Position numbers and translations under genes: made by a program
DNA from: an uncultured Granulosicoccaceae bacterium
Lineage (GTDB): Bacteria; Pseudomonadota; Gammaproteobacteria; Granulosicoccales; Granulosicoccaceae
DNA: 64,000 nt
NCBI GenBank assembly: GCA_937922015.1
Contig: CAKZVB010000048.1
Span: 1-64,000 of the forward strand
Direction of reading: 5' to 3'
In this document: piece by piece, positions 35,061-44,514 of the stretch
Layout of the letters: each line of letters opens with the position of its first letter
Numbering within the stretch: the stretch's first letter is position 1
Notes under the pieces: model-generated
The model's database searches: none
Told to the model about the DNA's origin: nothing
What the model saw: only the letters and a program-made list of their open reading frames with translations

Positions 35061-36251
35061 CTATTTCTTTACACCTGTGTATTCTATTGCTAACAAGGTG
35101 ACATCATCATCGAATGGTTTATCGCCATTCCACTGGCTTAGGTCCTGATCAATTCGTGCACAAACACTAGCGACCGGTTGCTCTTTTAGTTCGATGATGC
35201 GTGCTTCCATTCGCGCCTGACCATACAGTTTTTCCTCAACATCGGTACACTCTATTGTCCCGTCTGAATAAACAAACAATCGATCACCTGGCTGCAGCTG
35301 ACAAGAGACTGCTTCATAGGTAGCTTCTTCCAGTAAACCCACGGGCATTCCACCATCGCCAATTTCACTAACCACACCATTACTGCGCGACAAATGCAGC
35401 ACCGCCGGATGCCCTGCCTGTGTCATGGTGACCTTGCCTGTCTCCATATCAAGAACACCATAAATCATCGTAAAATAACGCCCACCCTGCACGCTCAGCG
35501 CATTAAGCTCTGAGACGGTACCTATACAGGCTTCTTCTACCGTATTGCAGTTATTTAGCATTCGTGCGCATAAGCCCGTTGCTGCGGGATTAAGCTGATT
35601 ATTCACCGAAAATACAGTCAGGGCCGATGGTATACCATGACCTTCGACATCCATTACAAAGAAAATCCAATATCTGTCATCGAATTTAAAGTAGTCGAAC
35701 ATATCACCTGACACGTAATGAGCAGGCTTGAACAACCATGCAGTGTCGCATCCCTCATTCGGATAGGGTGCAGGCAACAAATTAGATTGAATGTTTCCGG
35801 CGATTAGCAAGTCTTCAGTTACCGTTGCATAAGCACGCTGTAACCGCGCATTTCGTTCTTCCAGTTGTCTTTCAAGATTAATGATTCTGAATGCGCTCTT
35901 TATTTTGACGGTGAGCTCATCAAGATCGACTGGCTTGCAGATAAAGTCATCGGCACCGGCCTCCAGCCCCGCGACAATAGAGTCCCGCTCGGTACGGCCA
36001 GACACAAGAATGAAATAGATATAACGGCCTTCACTTCTCTGCCGCAATTGCGTACAAAGATCCACACCGGAGATGCCCGGCATATCCCAGTCGCACAGAA
36101 CGACAGAGATACCAGAACTGTCGACGGTGGCGAGCGCCTCGGTCCCGTCATTGGCCGCAATCGACTCACAGCCAATACGGTCAAGCATGCCAGTTAGTAT
36201 TTCCCTCGCTGTGCTGTCGTCATCAACGATAAGCGCGGTGTTTTGAACCAC
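35061..36251 (-). CDS. Response regulator with PP2C-type (RsbU/SpoIIE) phosphatase output
   Basis: A two-domain signalling protein. The N-terminal receiver has the acidic pocket VDDD (9-12), phosphoacceptor Asp54 in LCDWDMPG, the switch Ser in VSGRT and Lys in ICKPV. A helical linker (about 125-160) leads to a SpoIIE-like phosphatase with VSGDMFDYF and DVEGHGIPSA as metal-binding Asp motifs and FDDDVTLLA near the end. Such proteins usually dephosphorylate an anti-sigma antagonist or partner switch; no STAS or anti-sigma gene is nearby. The start is GTG. The gene is 141 bp upstream of nothing else on its strand and follows ctaB in order. Confidence 0.88.
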   Translation of the reverse strand: MVQNTALIVDDDSTAREILTGMLDRIGCESIAANDGTEALATVDSSGISVVLCDWDMPGISGVDLCTQLRQRSEGRYIYFILVSGRTERDSIVAGLEAGADDFICKPVDLDELTVKIKSAFRIINLERQLEERNARLQRAYATVTEDLLIAGNIQSNLLPAPYPNEGCDTAWLFKPAHYVSGDMFDYFKFDDRYWIFFVMDVEGHGIPSALTVFSVNNQLNPAATGLCARMLNNCNTVEEACIGTVSELNALSVQGGRYFTMIYGVLDMETGKVTMTQAGHPAVLHLSRSNGVVSEIGDGGMPVGLLEEATYEAVSCQLQPGDRLFVYSDGTIECTDVEEKLYGQARMEARIIELKEQPVASVCARIDQDLSQWNGDKPFDDDVTLLAIEYTGVKK

Positions 36252-36392
36252 TATAGAGTGTCCCTGAAATAGCGACGTGAATCACATCGCTACATTGCTT
36301 GTAAATTCAAAAAACTAATGCAGTGGTATCGGCTGAATCTGGCAAATTCTTGATTGCCCAATGATGGACAGGGATCAAACTATGCGTTTCTT

Positions 36393-37334
36393 TTACAAGA
36401 AAAACGGCAGGTAGTGATCGATCAGCAGGGCAGCAAAAAGGCCCATCAGGTACTGAATGGAGACGACAAACATACGCATGGGTTGCCTGGGGTGATCGGG
36501 ATTCTGGATTTTAACGGCATGAAACAGAAACCAGCCACCGAAAGCCAGCGCTGCGACCAGATATATCAGTCCACTCATATGGATGAGATACGGTGCGATC
36601 GTGATGATTACCAGGAGAATAGTGTAGAGCAGTATTTGCAGTCGTGTATAACCCACACCATGAGTCACCGGCAACATAGGGATATTTACTTTTGCATAGT
36701 CGTCCCGACGGTGAATAGCCAACGCCCAGAAATGCGGCGGTGTCCAGATGAACACAATTAAAAACAACAGCAACGAATGCGCTGTGACTTCACCGGTTAT
36801 TGCCGCCCAGCCCAATACCGGAGGCATGGCACCGGCAACACCGCCAATCACGATATTCTGCGGAGTAGCACGCTTTAAATACATGGTGTACACACAGGCG
36901 TATCCAATCAGCGAAAAGAACGTAAGGACAGCCGTTAAGGTATTGACAAACGCGATCAACACCAGCATTGACAGCACACCAATAGCCCCGGCAAACCATA
37001 GACATTGGGCCGTGCTCAGATTACCCTGCGGCAGCGGACGATTGCGCGTGCGATGCATTTGCGCATCAGCGTGTTGATCGACAACATGATTGATCGCAGC
37101 TGCAGATGCGGCTGCCAGACCGATACCGATAATGCCAAACACGGTTTCCTGCAACGGCAGCATACCCGGCACCGACAACACCATTCCGACGATAGCTGTA
37201 AACACCAACAACAGCACAACTTTGGGCTTGGTGATCTCTATATAGTCACGGACGGTACTGACAGATTGCCCGCCCAGTGAGTCACCCGATGCGAATTCTA
37301 TCGGTGTGGTTTCTTTGTTTGTTTCTGTTGCCAA
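36393..37334 (-). CDS. ctaB: Protoheme IX farnesyltransferase (heme O synthase)
   Basis: UbiA-family membrane enzyme that converts heme B to heme O for the oxidase. The prenyl-diphosphate motif NHVVDQHADAQMHRTRNRPLP-like segment (begins near residue 80 as INHVVDQHAD) and the second acidic motif IHRRDDYAKVNIPML are present, with about eight membrane helices. The start is uncertain. I choose TTG at 37334, with AAGG eight bases upstream; a GTG at 37352 directly after the SCO-like gene's stop and a TTG at 37361 are alternatives. It is the last gene of the oxidase cluster. Confidence 0.93.
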   Translation of the reverse strand: MATETNKETTPIEFASGDSLGGQSVSTVRDYIEITKPKVVLLLVFTAIVGMVLSVPGMLPLQETVFGIIGIGLAAASAAAINHVVDQHADAQMHRTRNRPLPQGNLSTAQCLWFAGAIGVLSMLVLIAFVNTLTAVLTFFSLIGYACVYTMYLKRATPQNIVIGGVAGAMPPVLGWAAITGEVTAHSLLLFLIVFIWTPPHFWALAIHRRDDYAKVNIPMLPVTHGVGYTRLQILLYTILLVIITIAPYLIHMSGLIYLVAALAFGGWFLFHAVKIQNPDHPRQPMRMFVVSIQYLMGLFAALLIDHYLPFFL

Positions 37335-37353
37335 TGTTTTTACCTTGCGCACA

Positions 37354-37974
37354 TTAACCAATGCGAGAAACTTTTAACAAATGCATGACATCTTTCAGCA
37401 TTTTTTTGGGGTCGAGATCCGGCGCAAAACGCATCATCACGTTTCCAAACGGATCAACCATGTAAGTGCAATTGATGCAGTCCGTCATGCCGGTTTGAGC
37501 CTGCTTGATCTGAAGTGCCAGCGTGTCGATTTGCTCACCCGTGCCGCCCACTACCGCCAGACCTTCTCCCGCCTCTTTTAGCAGTGCATCCATTTTCCGG
37601 ACCTGTGGCGTAACCAGTACCCGCTGCAAACGATCCATGCGCCGCCCGGTAGATAATCGCACCTGGCGCATGTTATACAGCGACTTTTCACAAATCTCAT
37701 CGCACTGCTCACCAGCAAAGTAGACCAGGCTCCACGTTTGTTTGACGTTATCCAGCCCCCACTCCCGGCCAGCAGCGTCCGCCAGGCTAAATGGCTCGAT
37801 AGGCACCGCAGGCGTAATCAATTCGCCGTTAACACGGACGCCGGCACCTTCATTATTCTTGACGTAGGCGAACCATAACCAGGCCGCCACAAGCGGTGCA
37901 GCGTAAATACCCATCAATAAAAGCATTTTGCCGCGACTTACCGCGACAGAAGGGTTCTTTGTAGTTTCATTCAT
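37354..37974 (-). CDS. SCO-like thioredoxin-fold protein, oxidase assembly
   Basis: A membrane-anchored (residues 17-38) thioredoxin-fold protein of the kind found in proteobacterial cox clusters. The SCO-type copper motif CxxxC is present as QCDEIC. The histidine that completes the copper site in SCO1 proteins is not obvious; the corresponding region reads DCINCTYMVDP with two more cysteines. It probably helps assemble the oxidase, but copper binding is unproven. It overlaps surf1 by eight bases. Confidence 0.78.
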   Translation of the reverse strand: MNETTKNPSVAVSRGKMLLLMGIYAAPLVAAWLWFAYVKNNEGAGVRVNGELITPAVPIEPFSLADAAGREWGLDNVKQTWSLVYFAGEQCDEICEKSLYNMRQVRLSTGRRMDRLQRVLVTPQVRKMDALLKEAGEGLAVVGGTGEQIDTLALQIKQAQTGMTDCINCTYMVDPFGNVMMRFAPDLDPKKMLKDVMHLLKVSRIG

Positions 37975-38737
37975 GTTTTTTTATGAAATTCAGATAGACG
38001 AAGAACACTAGCACGGCCAACAGCATGGCGAACCACTGAAAAGCATAACCATAGTGCTTTTCAGGGCCGTTGGCGACTGGCTGCCAATTGTAGTCATAAT
38101 TCCACGGCTGGTTCGGCGATGAAATTATTACAGCGTTTAGTAAGTCCATTCTATCCAGTTTCGCAGCGATAGTCTCATAGTCTATGTATTGGAGCAGCAC
38201 AGGCCACCTTTGCGTCCCCGGCTCGACAGCCTCTCCGAGCGTAAAACCCCTTGAAGGGGTAGCTACCAGACCGGAAAGAACCACCGTGGAAACACTCCTT
38301 TCTGCCTCTCCTGCAGATAACTGCTGAAGCGACGGCCTGGTGCGATCGAAACTCGCAGCCAACCAGCCACGGTTCACCAGAATCATTTGTCTTGCCGCGG
38401 TACTTGGCGAAACCACATAAAACGGCGTTAACACCTCATAGCCCGCCCGGCCGCTTAAAATTTTGTTATCCAGTAAAAATTGCCTTGAATAGTCAAACTC
38501 ACCCTGTAAACGAACCTGACGATAGAGATCAGACTGGCTGAATCCACCATCAAGGTTATCCAACGGAGCAAGCTCTGCGGCTGTTTGCGACGCCGACAGC
38601 ATCTCGACTTTCTCTTTGGCCCGCGCCAATTGCCAACTGCCAAGTTTTGCGAAAACCACTACCAGCACAACCATGAGAATAGATGAAGTTATCAATCCTG
38701 CAGAACGGCTTTTGTCGTTTGCTGTTTCCTTTGTCAA
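37967..38737 (-). CDS. SURF1-family oxidase assembly protein
   Basis: Assembly factor for cytochrome c oxidase, thought to help heme A insertion. It is 256 aa with a membrane segment at each end (about 15-32 and 232-250) and a periplasmic domain between. Family features are GSWQLARAKEK near the start, VRLQGEFD, LVNRGWL in the middle and HYGYAFQWFAM near the second membrane helix. The start is TTG at 38737 with no clear ribosome-binding site. Confidence 0.93.
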   Translation of the reverse strand: MTKETANDKSRSAGLITSSILMVVLVVVFAKLGSWQLARAKEKVEMLSASQTAAELAPLDNLDGGFSQSDLYRQVRLQGEFDYSRQFLLDNKILSGRAGYEVLTPFYVVSPSTAARQMILVNRGWLAASFDRTRPSLQQLSAGEAERSVSTVVLSGLVATPSRGFTLGEAVEPGTQRWPVLLQYIDYETIAAKLDRMDLLNAVIISSPNQPWNYDYNWQPVANGPEKHYGYAFQWFAMLLAVLVFFVYLNFIKKHE

Positions 38738-38782
38738 AGCGACAATCGTCCCATGCTACACTCAGGGTTTTGCGAGCTTGGC

Positions 38783-38995
38783 ATGTTACTGGTTAAAGTG
38801 ATCATTGTTGTATTGCTGCTGGCGGTTATCTGCAGCCTCTTTTCGGGCTTATTTTTTCTGGTCAAGGATGACAGTAGCGGTAAACGAACGGTTAAAGCGC
38901 TAACGTTTCGTATAGGTCTTTCTATCGTCGCCATCATCGTAATCATCATCGCAGGATTAACTGGCTTACTCCCCATGAAACAAGGGCCATTTTGA
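38783..38995 (+). CDS. Twin-transmembrane small protein (DUF2909-like)
   Basis: A 70-aa protein with two membrane helices separated by a short charged loop (KDDSSGKRTVK), typical of the DUF2909 protein found in gammaproteobacterial cox clusters. Its function is unknown. The ATG at 38783 (MLLVKVIIVV) is preferred to the frame start at 38753. It is on the opposite strand to all other genes of the cluster, divergent from surf1 with only 45 bp between the starts. Confidence 0.8.
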   Translation: MLLVKVIIVVLLLAVICSLFSGLFFLVKDDSSGKRTVKALTFRIGLSIVAIIVIIIAGLTGLLPMKQGPF

Positions 38996-39202
38996 AGGAT
39001 TAACCAAGACCGCTCAGTTAACTAGCGCCCATCCAGAAACAAGCGCTACTACGTACCACTCATGCACACAATCTTTCGCCGACCACATGTACTTATGAAA
39101 GACTAAGCGCCTAAATGTGGCAGGCAAAATCTCACGCACCTGAGTTATCCTCGCTACGCCCCTTTTCTGGACGCGCACCAGCCACGCAGCCAATCAACCA
39201 TC

Positions 39203-39229
39203 AAAAAAAAGGCGCTTAACTAAAGCGCC
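39203..39229 (-). terminator. Rho-independent terminator downstream of coxC
   Basis: On the minus strand GGCGCTT-TAGTT-AAGCGCC is followed by eight T. It ends the ctaC-ctaD-ctaG-coxC transcript, separating it from surf1. The rest of 38996-39202 shows no gene. Confidence 0.9.
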
Positions 39230-39259
39230 CTTTATTTCACTACCAATCAGCTGTACTGA

Positions 39260-40123
39260 TCAGAGTATATAGACAAAGATAAACAGGCCCAACCAAACCA
39301 CATCAACAAAGTGCCAGTACCAGGCGGCAGCCTCGAAAGCAAAGTGATTGGTTGCAGAAAAATGCCCTTTACGGCCTCGGAGCATCACAAACAGTAATAT
39401 GATCGCCCCCATTGTGACGTGAAATCCGTGAAAACCCGTCAGCATAAAGAAGGTAGACCCGTAAATACCGGTTCCCATTTTAAGATTTAAATGGGCATAA
39501 GCTTCGTAGTACTCAAAAGCCTGACATGCAACGAACAAGAAGCCCAGCGCCACTGTTGCCAGCAACCACTTAACCATTTTCTGGCGATTATCCTCTTTTA
39601 TCGCATGGTGCGCTATCGTCACGGTGACACCACTGGCCAGAAGGATCATGGTATTCATAATAGGCAGCGGGAACCAACTCATTTTATTGTATTCACCACC
39701 GAGTTCAGCAGGACCATTGTTCGGCCACGCGTAATCCCAGCCAGACCAAAGCACGGCATTAGTCGCTGCCGCCCCACCTTCACCAGCGCCTGATAACCAG
39801 GGCCCGGAGAATTGACGTGCATAGAACAGCGCGCCGAAGAACGCTGCAAAGAACATCACTTCAGAAAAGATGAACCACATCATTGCCATGCGAAACGAGA
39901 CGTCGACCTGTTTACTGTACATGCCACTTTCAGATTCTCTGATAACGTCACCGAACCACATAACCATCATGTAGATCAGCAACGCAGCGCCAAGCGCCAT
40001 GGCAATCCAGCCGCCGCCATTCAGGAAGGACGCAAATCCCATGAAAAAGACAAACAGTGCTATGGAACCGACAATCGGCCATTTGGCCTCATGTGGAATG
40101 TAATAACTACTCGGAGAGCTCAT
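39260..40123 (-). CDS. coxC: Cytochrome c oxidase subunit III
   Basis: Third core subunit of the heme-copper oxidase, without redox centres. The 287-aa protein has seven hydrophobic helices and conserved MWFIFSEVMFFAAFFGA and TGFHGFHVTMGAI segments, ending HFVDVVWLGLFIFVYIL. It lies 21 bp downstream of ctaG and is followed by a strong terminator. Confidence 0.96.
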   Translation of the reverse strand: MSSPSSYYIPHEAKWPIVGSIALFVFFMGFASFLNGGGWIAMALGAALLIYMMVMWFGDVIRESESGMYSKQVDVSFRMAMMWFIFSEVMFFAAFFGALFYARQFSGPWLSGAGEGGAAATNAVLWSGWDYAWPNNGPAELGGEYNKMSWFPLPIMNTMILLASGVTVTIAHHAIKEDNRQKMVKWLLATVALGFLFVACQAFEYYEAYAHLNLKMGTGIYGSTFFMLTGFHGFHVTMGAIILLFVMLRGRKGHFSATNHFAFEAAAWYWHFVDVVWLGLFIFVYIL

Positions 40124-40144
40124 AGGTTCGTTCCGTATTTTTTA

Positions 40145-40696
40145 TTAACTGTCGGACAAGTCGGCGGGTTCTTCGCCGGTGTCAAAATAGGTGTAGGAAA
40201 GCGTCACAGTGTCAATGCTGCGCGGCAGGTCTTCTTCAATGAAAAAGACCAGCGGCATTACTTTTCGACCACCGGCTTCAAATTCCTGACGGGTAAAACA
40301 AAAACACTCGATTTTATTAAAGTACTTAGCGGCAGATGACGGTGCGACGCTAGGCACAGCCTGCCCGACAGCAGGGTGCCCGCTCAGATTCACCACTTCA
40401 TAGGATGCATTGTAGGTTTGCCCGGGCACCACTTGCATGGTGCGCTGCACCGGTTTAAAGGTCCATGCTGCCGAGGAATTGACGACAGACACGAACTCAA
40501 CGGTAACCAGTCTGTCCGACGCATTGGACTCTGTAGGCGCAGAAACAGCGACGGACGAGGTTTTACCGTTTAATCCGGTGATATCGCAAATGATGTCGTA
40601 AAGCGGCACCATCAGATAACCAAAACCAAACATGCCTACCACCAGCAAACTCAATTTGCCGGCAACAATTAAATGCGCTTTACGTATGGTATTCAA
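40145..40696 (-). CDS. ctaG: Cytochrome c oxidase assembly protein CtaG (Cox11)
   Basis: Copper chaperone that builds the CuB centre in subunit I. One N-terminal membrane helix is followed by a periplasmic domain with the copper-binding pair CFCF in FNKIECFCFTRQ. The 183-aa length is typical. The start is TTG at 40696, with GGAG eight bases upstream and a TTGA overlap with the stop of the small gene before it. Confidence 0.94.
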   Translation of the reverse strand: MNTIRKAHLIVAGKLSLLVVGMFGFGYLMVPLYDIICDITGLNGKTSSVAVSAPTESNASDRLVTVEFVSVVNSSAAWTFKPVQRTMQVVPGQTYNASYEVVNLSGHPAVGQAVPSVAPSSAAKYFNKIECFCFTRQEFEAGGRKVMPLVFFIEEDLPRSIDTVTLSYTYFDTGEEPADLSDS

Positions 40697-40806
40697 GAGA
40701 CAGCTCCGTTGTTTAGAAACTGCATAACGATACTAAGTACATAAAAACCAACCGCAACGGCAGCCAGGATAATCGGTACTTTGTTATTGGATTTTTGTTC
40801 GCTCAT
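40693..40806 (-). CDS. Small single-helix oxidase assembly protein
   Basis: A 37-aa peptide (MSEQKSNNKVPIILAAVAVG at its start) with one membrane helix, located between ctaD and ctaG. Very small single-helix proteins at this position are annotated in many proteobacteria as cytochrome oxidase small assembly proteins. The ATG lies at 40806. It was evaluated from position, a hydrophobic helix and tight overlap with ctaG. Confidence 0.75.
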   Translation of the reverse strand: MSEQKSNNKVPIILAAVAVGFYVLSIVMQFLNNGAVS

Positions 40807-40853
40807 TTGGGTTCTTAGCGGCAGGGATAGCCTCTGCCGCCAATCTCTCCTGT

Positions 40854-42437
40854 CTAGCGGATAGCCGGAGGTGTTTCGAAAGTATGGTATGGCGCTGGTG
40901 ACGGTACAGTCCACTCAAGGCCGTCGGCCCCTTCCCATACCTCAGTTGTCGCTTTTTCTCCGCCCTTAATGCACTTATACACCACGTAGACAAAAATCAG
41001 CTGCGAGAATCCGAAACCAAAAGCACCGATCGTCGCGACCGCGTTCCAGTCGGCAAACTGCATACTGTAGTCAGGAATACGACGCGGCATTCCAGCCAGT
41101 CCTACAAAGTGCATCGGGAAGAACAATACATTCAGGAATACAGTGGACACCCAGAAATGTATCTTGCCCCACTTCTCGTCGTACATATTGCCAGTCCATT
41201 TAGGTATCCAGTAATAAGTAGCCGCCATGATCGAATAGATCGCGCCGGGAACAAGTACATAATGGAAGTGAGCTACGACAAAGTAGGTATCGTGGTACTG
41301 AATATCAGCAGGGGTGATGGCCAGCATCAGTCCTGACAATCCACCGATAGTGAACATGACTAGAAAACCGATCGCAAAAAGCATTGGCGTCTCAAACGTC
41401 ATTGAGCCGCGCCACATGGTGGCAATCCAGTTAAAGACTTTTACACCCGTTGGCACCGAGATCATCATGGTGGCAAACATAAAGAACATTTCACCGGCCA
41501 GTGGCATACCGACGGTAAACATGTGGTGCGCCCATACAATGAAAGACAGGAACGCAATTGATGCCGTTGCGTAAACCATCGAGGCATAGCCAAACAGTGG
41601 CTTGCGCGCGAATGTAGGGATGATGCTCGAGATAATACCGAACGCCGGTAAAATCAGAATATAAACTTCGGGATGACCGAAAAACCAGAATATATGCTGG
41701 AACATCACCGGATCACCACCACCAGCCGCACTGAAAAAGCTGGTATCAAAATACCGGTCAGTCAACAGCATAGTCACCGCACCAGCCAGTACCGGAATCA
41801 CCGCGATTAGAAGGTAAGCCGTGATCAACCAGGTCCAGACAAACAGAGGCATTTTCATCAGAGTCATGCCCGGGGCGCGCATGTTAAAGATGGTGGCTAC
41901 AATGTTTATAGATCCCATCACTGACGAAATACCCATGAAGTGAATGGCAAAAATAACAAAGGCCAGGTTGTCGCCACCCTGCAATGACAGCGGTGCGTAC
42001 AGAGTCCAGCCACCTGCCGGACCACCACCTTCCATAAACAACGTAGAAAGCAAAACGGCAAATGCGAATGGCATTATCCAGAAGCTCCAGTTGTTCAGGC
42101 GCGGCAGAGCCATATCCGGCCCCCCGATCATCATAGGGATCATCCAGTTAGCAAGGCCGACAAACGCCGGCATCACCACACCGAAAATCATCACCAGCGC
42201 GTGCATAGTGGTCATGGAATTGAAAAACAGCGGATCAACTATTTGCAACCCGGGTTGAAACAGTTCCGCTCTGATGATCAGAGCCATACCGCCGCCGATA
42301 AAAAACATCACCAGGGCAAACAGCAGGTAAAGCGTCCCGATGTCTTTGTGGTTAGTTGTGTAGACCCAGCGCATCAGGCCCGGTGCGGGGCCATGGTGAT
42401 CATCGTGATCGTGATGGTCTGCTGTTGCAGTGCTCAT
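40854..42437 (-). CDS. ctaD: Cytochrome c oxidase subunit I
   Basis: Catalytic subunit with low-spin heme, heme a3 and CuB. Helix VI has [18 protein letters not shown] with the Glu of the A1-type proton channel, and the CuB/heme a3 ligands are in [10 protein letters not shown] and [15 protein letters not shown] histidine-rich N-terminus (DHHDHDDHH) precedes helix I. The ATG at 42437 follows TTGGAG and is preferred over a TTG four codons upstream; the protein is 527 aa. Confidence 0.97.
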   Translation of the reverse strand: MSTATADHHDHDDHHGPAPGLMRWVYTTNHKDIGTLYLLFALVMFFIGGGMALIIRAELFQPGLQIVDPLFFNSMTTMHALVMIFGVVMPAFVGLANWMIPMMIGGPDMALPRLNNWSFWIMPFAFAVLLSTLFMEGGGPAGGWTLYAPLSLQGGDNLAFVIFAIHFMGISSVMGSINIVATIFNMRAPGMTLMKMPLFVWTWLITAYLLIAVIPVLAGAVTMLLTDRYFDTSFFSAAGGGDPVMFQHIFWFFGHPEVYILILPAFGIISSIIPTFARKPLFGYASMVYATASIAFLSFIVWAHHMFTVGMPLAGEMFFMFATMMISVPTGVKVFNWIATMWRGSMTFETPMLFAIGFLVMFTIGGLSGLMLAITPADIQYHDTYFVVAHFHYVLVPGAIYSIMAATYYWIPKWTGNMYDEKWGKIHFWVSTVFLNVLFFPMHFVGLAGMPRRIPDYSMQFADWNAVATIGAFGFGFSQLIFVYVVYKCIKGGEKATTEVWEGADGLEWTVPSPAPYHTFETPPAIR

Positions 42438-42480
42438 AATGGACTCCAATAGAGGCTTATATTCAAGTTATTCTTTAGCA

Positions 42481-43656
42481 TTAACGTAGCGCTTTAATGG
42501 CAGACGGCTGTACCAGGTCGCCAACGGTATTTCCGAATGCGTTGCGCTGATAAGTAATGACCGCAGCCATATCTGAATCGCTTAGCTGATTGGCGAAAGC
42601 TGCCATCGCTGTGCCAGAGACACCTGCGTAAATCACGTTGATATGCGCATCAACCGGACCAGTTGCCACGGGACTCCCGGCAATCGCAGGGAAAGCGCCT
42701 GGCAGCCCCTGGCCGTTCGCCTGGTGACAAGCAGCGCAAGAAGTGTTGTACACGCTTTCACCTTTTTCCATCAGCTCAGCCAATGCCCACTCACGCTCGG
42801 CGTCGCCGTCCGCAGCAGCTGGTGCACTATCTTCGGATGTCTCGGCAACCATTGGCGCTGGAGACATTTCAGCAACCCACTGCTCGTATTCTTCTTCAGG
42901 AACCGCCCTGACCACGATAGGCATGAAGCCATGATCGCGCCCGCAGAGCTCAGCACATTTACCACGGTAGACGCCGGGCTCTTCGATCAATGCCCAGTTT
43001 TCATTGATAAATCCCGGAATCGCATCTTTCTTCACAGCGAGGGCCGGTACCCACCAGGAATGGATAACGTCAGATGCTGTATGCAGGAATCGGATTTTTT
43101 TGCCAACTGGCAGCACCAGCTCGTTGTCCACTTCTTTCAGATAGTTGTCGAACTGACTGACATCTATGCCAGACCCGACTTGCCGTGCTGCGTTGTGATC
43201 AGCGTCTAGCGAGCTGAAAAAGCTTATCTCTGAATCAAGATATTCGTAGTGCCATTTCCACTGATACCCTGTCACTTTTATAGTGACATCTGCATCACTG
43301 GTGTCTTCCATGGCGATCAGAGTCTTTGCCGCTGGAATAGCCATTGCAATTAGAATAACCAATGGCACTGCAGTCCAGATTATCTCCACCACTGTGCTTT
43401 CATGAAAATCAGCGGCTTTCGCGCCCTTGGATTTTCTGTGCTTGAACATCGAGTAAAACATTACCGCGAAAACCAGCACTCCAATCACACAGCAGATCCA
43501 GAAGATCATCATGTGAAGCCCGTAGACTTCTTTGCTGATGGGTGTAACACCCACCGGCATGTTGATATCACCGATAGCAGCCAGACTCAGCGAACAGAAC
43601 AAGAGCGCGTAAGCTGTCACTAACCAGCGCAAAACAATAGACATTGGGGACCTCAT
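42481..43656 (-). CDS. ctaC: Cytochrome c oxidase subunit II with fused cytochrome c domain
   Basis: Electron entry subunit. It has a signal peptide, two membrane helices, and a CuA domain with the complete site CAELCGRDHGFM. A C-terminal cytochrome c domain with heme motif CAACH and a later Met-rich segment makes this a caa3-type oxidase, able to take electrons through the fused heme. The start is either ATG 43656 (GAAGG upstream) or ATG 43644; the first is used, giving 391 aa. It is the first gene of the oxidase operon. Confidence 0.96.
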   Translation of the reverse strand: MRSPMSIVLRWLVTAYALLFCSLSLAAIGDINMPVGVTPISKEVYGLHMMIFWICCVIGVLVFAVMFYSMFKHRKSKGAKAADFHESTVVEIIWTAVPLVILIAMAIPAAKTLIAMEDTSDADVTIKVTGYQWKWHYEYLDSEISFFSSLDADHNAARQVGSGIDVSQFDNYLKEVDNELVLPVGKKIRFLHTASDVIHSWWVPALAVKKDAIPGFINENWALIEEPGVYRGKCAELCGRDHGFMPIVVRAVPEEEYEQWVAEMSPAPMVAETSEDSAPAAADGDAEREWALAELMEKGESVYNTSCAACHQANGQGLPGAFPAIAGSPVATGPVDAHINVIYAGVSGTAMAAFANQLSDSDMAAVITYQRNAFGNTVGDLVQPSAIKALR

Positions 43657-43766
43657 CGGGACCTTCTCCAATTTAAAATAGTAGGATTCTAGCCTGCCAT
43701 ACCCCTTTGAACAGGCATACAGCAATTAATCTTCGTACTCAGTTGACGGCTTTTAGACGACGGATC

Positions 43767-44270
43767 TTATGAAATCAACCTGAGCTTTGTTTGTTTCAAC
43801 CCCAGACAACGCTGAAGCTCTTCGTATAAATCTCTTTTTTCGCTTTTGTTGAGCAAGCGCCCAACCTCTAAACAACGGCCGCTGGACTCAAGCTTCAACG
43901 TACCAACTTCAAACAGGCTGGCAGGATCATCGAACTCAATCTGCGTCCAGTGACGGGACAGCTCTATAACTGACTCCGGTTTGTCAAAGCCGGCTTCCAC
44001 CACAAGCGTTGATTCTTGTATGGAGATGACTTCTGTATAGCCCATTTTTCGATAAACTTTACTTAAGCAAAACATAACGAACAGGAATTCGAGCCCTGCA
44101 AATGTCAATACCACCCAAAATCCGTACATCGCCATGCCACCACCGATCAACGCACTCACGGCGCCCAACGATGCTGCCAGAATTACATTGGCACGCCAGC
44201 TCACCGACCTGTTGCCCTTGACAATGATCTGGGTAGCCCCGGTCTCACTATTATTTTGCCTAACGACCAT
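43767..44270 (-). CDS. DUF2244 membrane protein
   Basis: A 167-aa protein with two adjacent membrane helices (about 28-48 and 50-68) and a C-terminal cytoplasmic domain, typical of DUF2244. The family is often linked to cytochrome oxidase genes, as here, where it lies 110 bp upstream of ctaC. Function is unknown. The start is ATG at 44270. Confidence 0.82.
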   Translation of the reverse strand: MVVRQNNSETGATQIIVKGNRSVSWRANVILAASLGAVSALIGGGMAMYGFWVVLTFAGLEFLFVMFCLSKVYRKMGYTEVISIQESTLVVEAGFDKPESVIELSRHWTQIEFDDPASLFEVGTLKLESSGRCLEVGRLLNKSEKRDLYEELQRCLGLKQTKLRLIS

Positions 44271-44514
44271 TCGGTTGAACCGTCTTCAAATGCAGCTACA
44301 GATGTTAACCCACCCTTACATCTCACTCAATCGAGAAACCGGGGATTTGACACCAATAGGATTACGGCTTAAAAGGAATCATTAAACCGAGTACGTGAGT
44401 TTATTCAATTCAGATCAGGATGATAATCACTATAGCTCTTATCGGCAAGCACCAGCACAACCTAGACAAAGTTAATCTGGTCAAAATACCTGCGCTTGTG
44501 ACCACAGGTTCAAT

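Noticed and set aside
44416-44434. Fur-box-like sequence upstream of the DUF2244 gene (GATAATCA core, about 14 of 19 by eye)
   Set aside because: The match is in one half only, it lies 146 bp from the nearest start, and AT-rich intergenic DNA gives such matches often.
44480-44514. TGGTCA-N15-TGACCA inverted repeat downstream of bioC
   Set aside because: Short arms, long loop and no T tract; not a terminator and not near a start codon.
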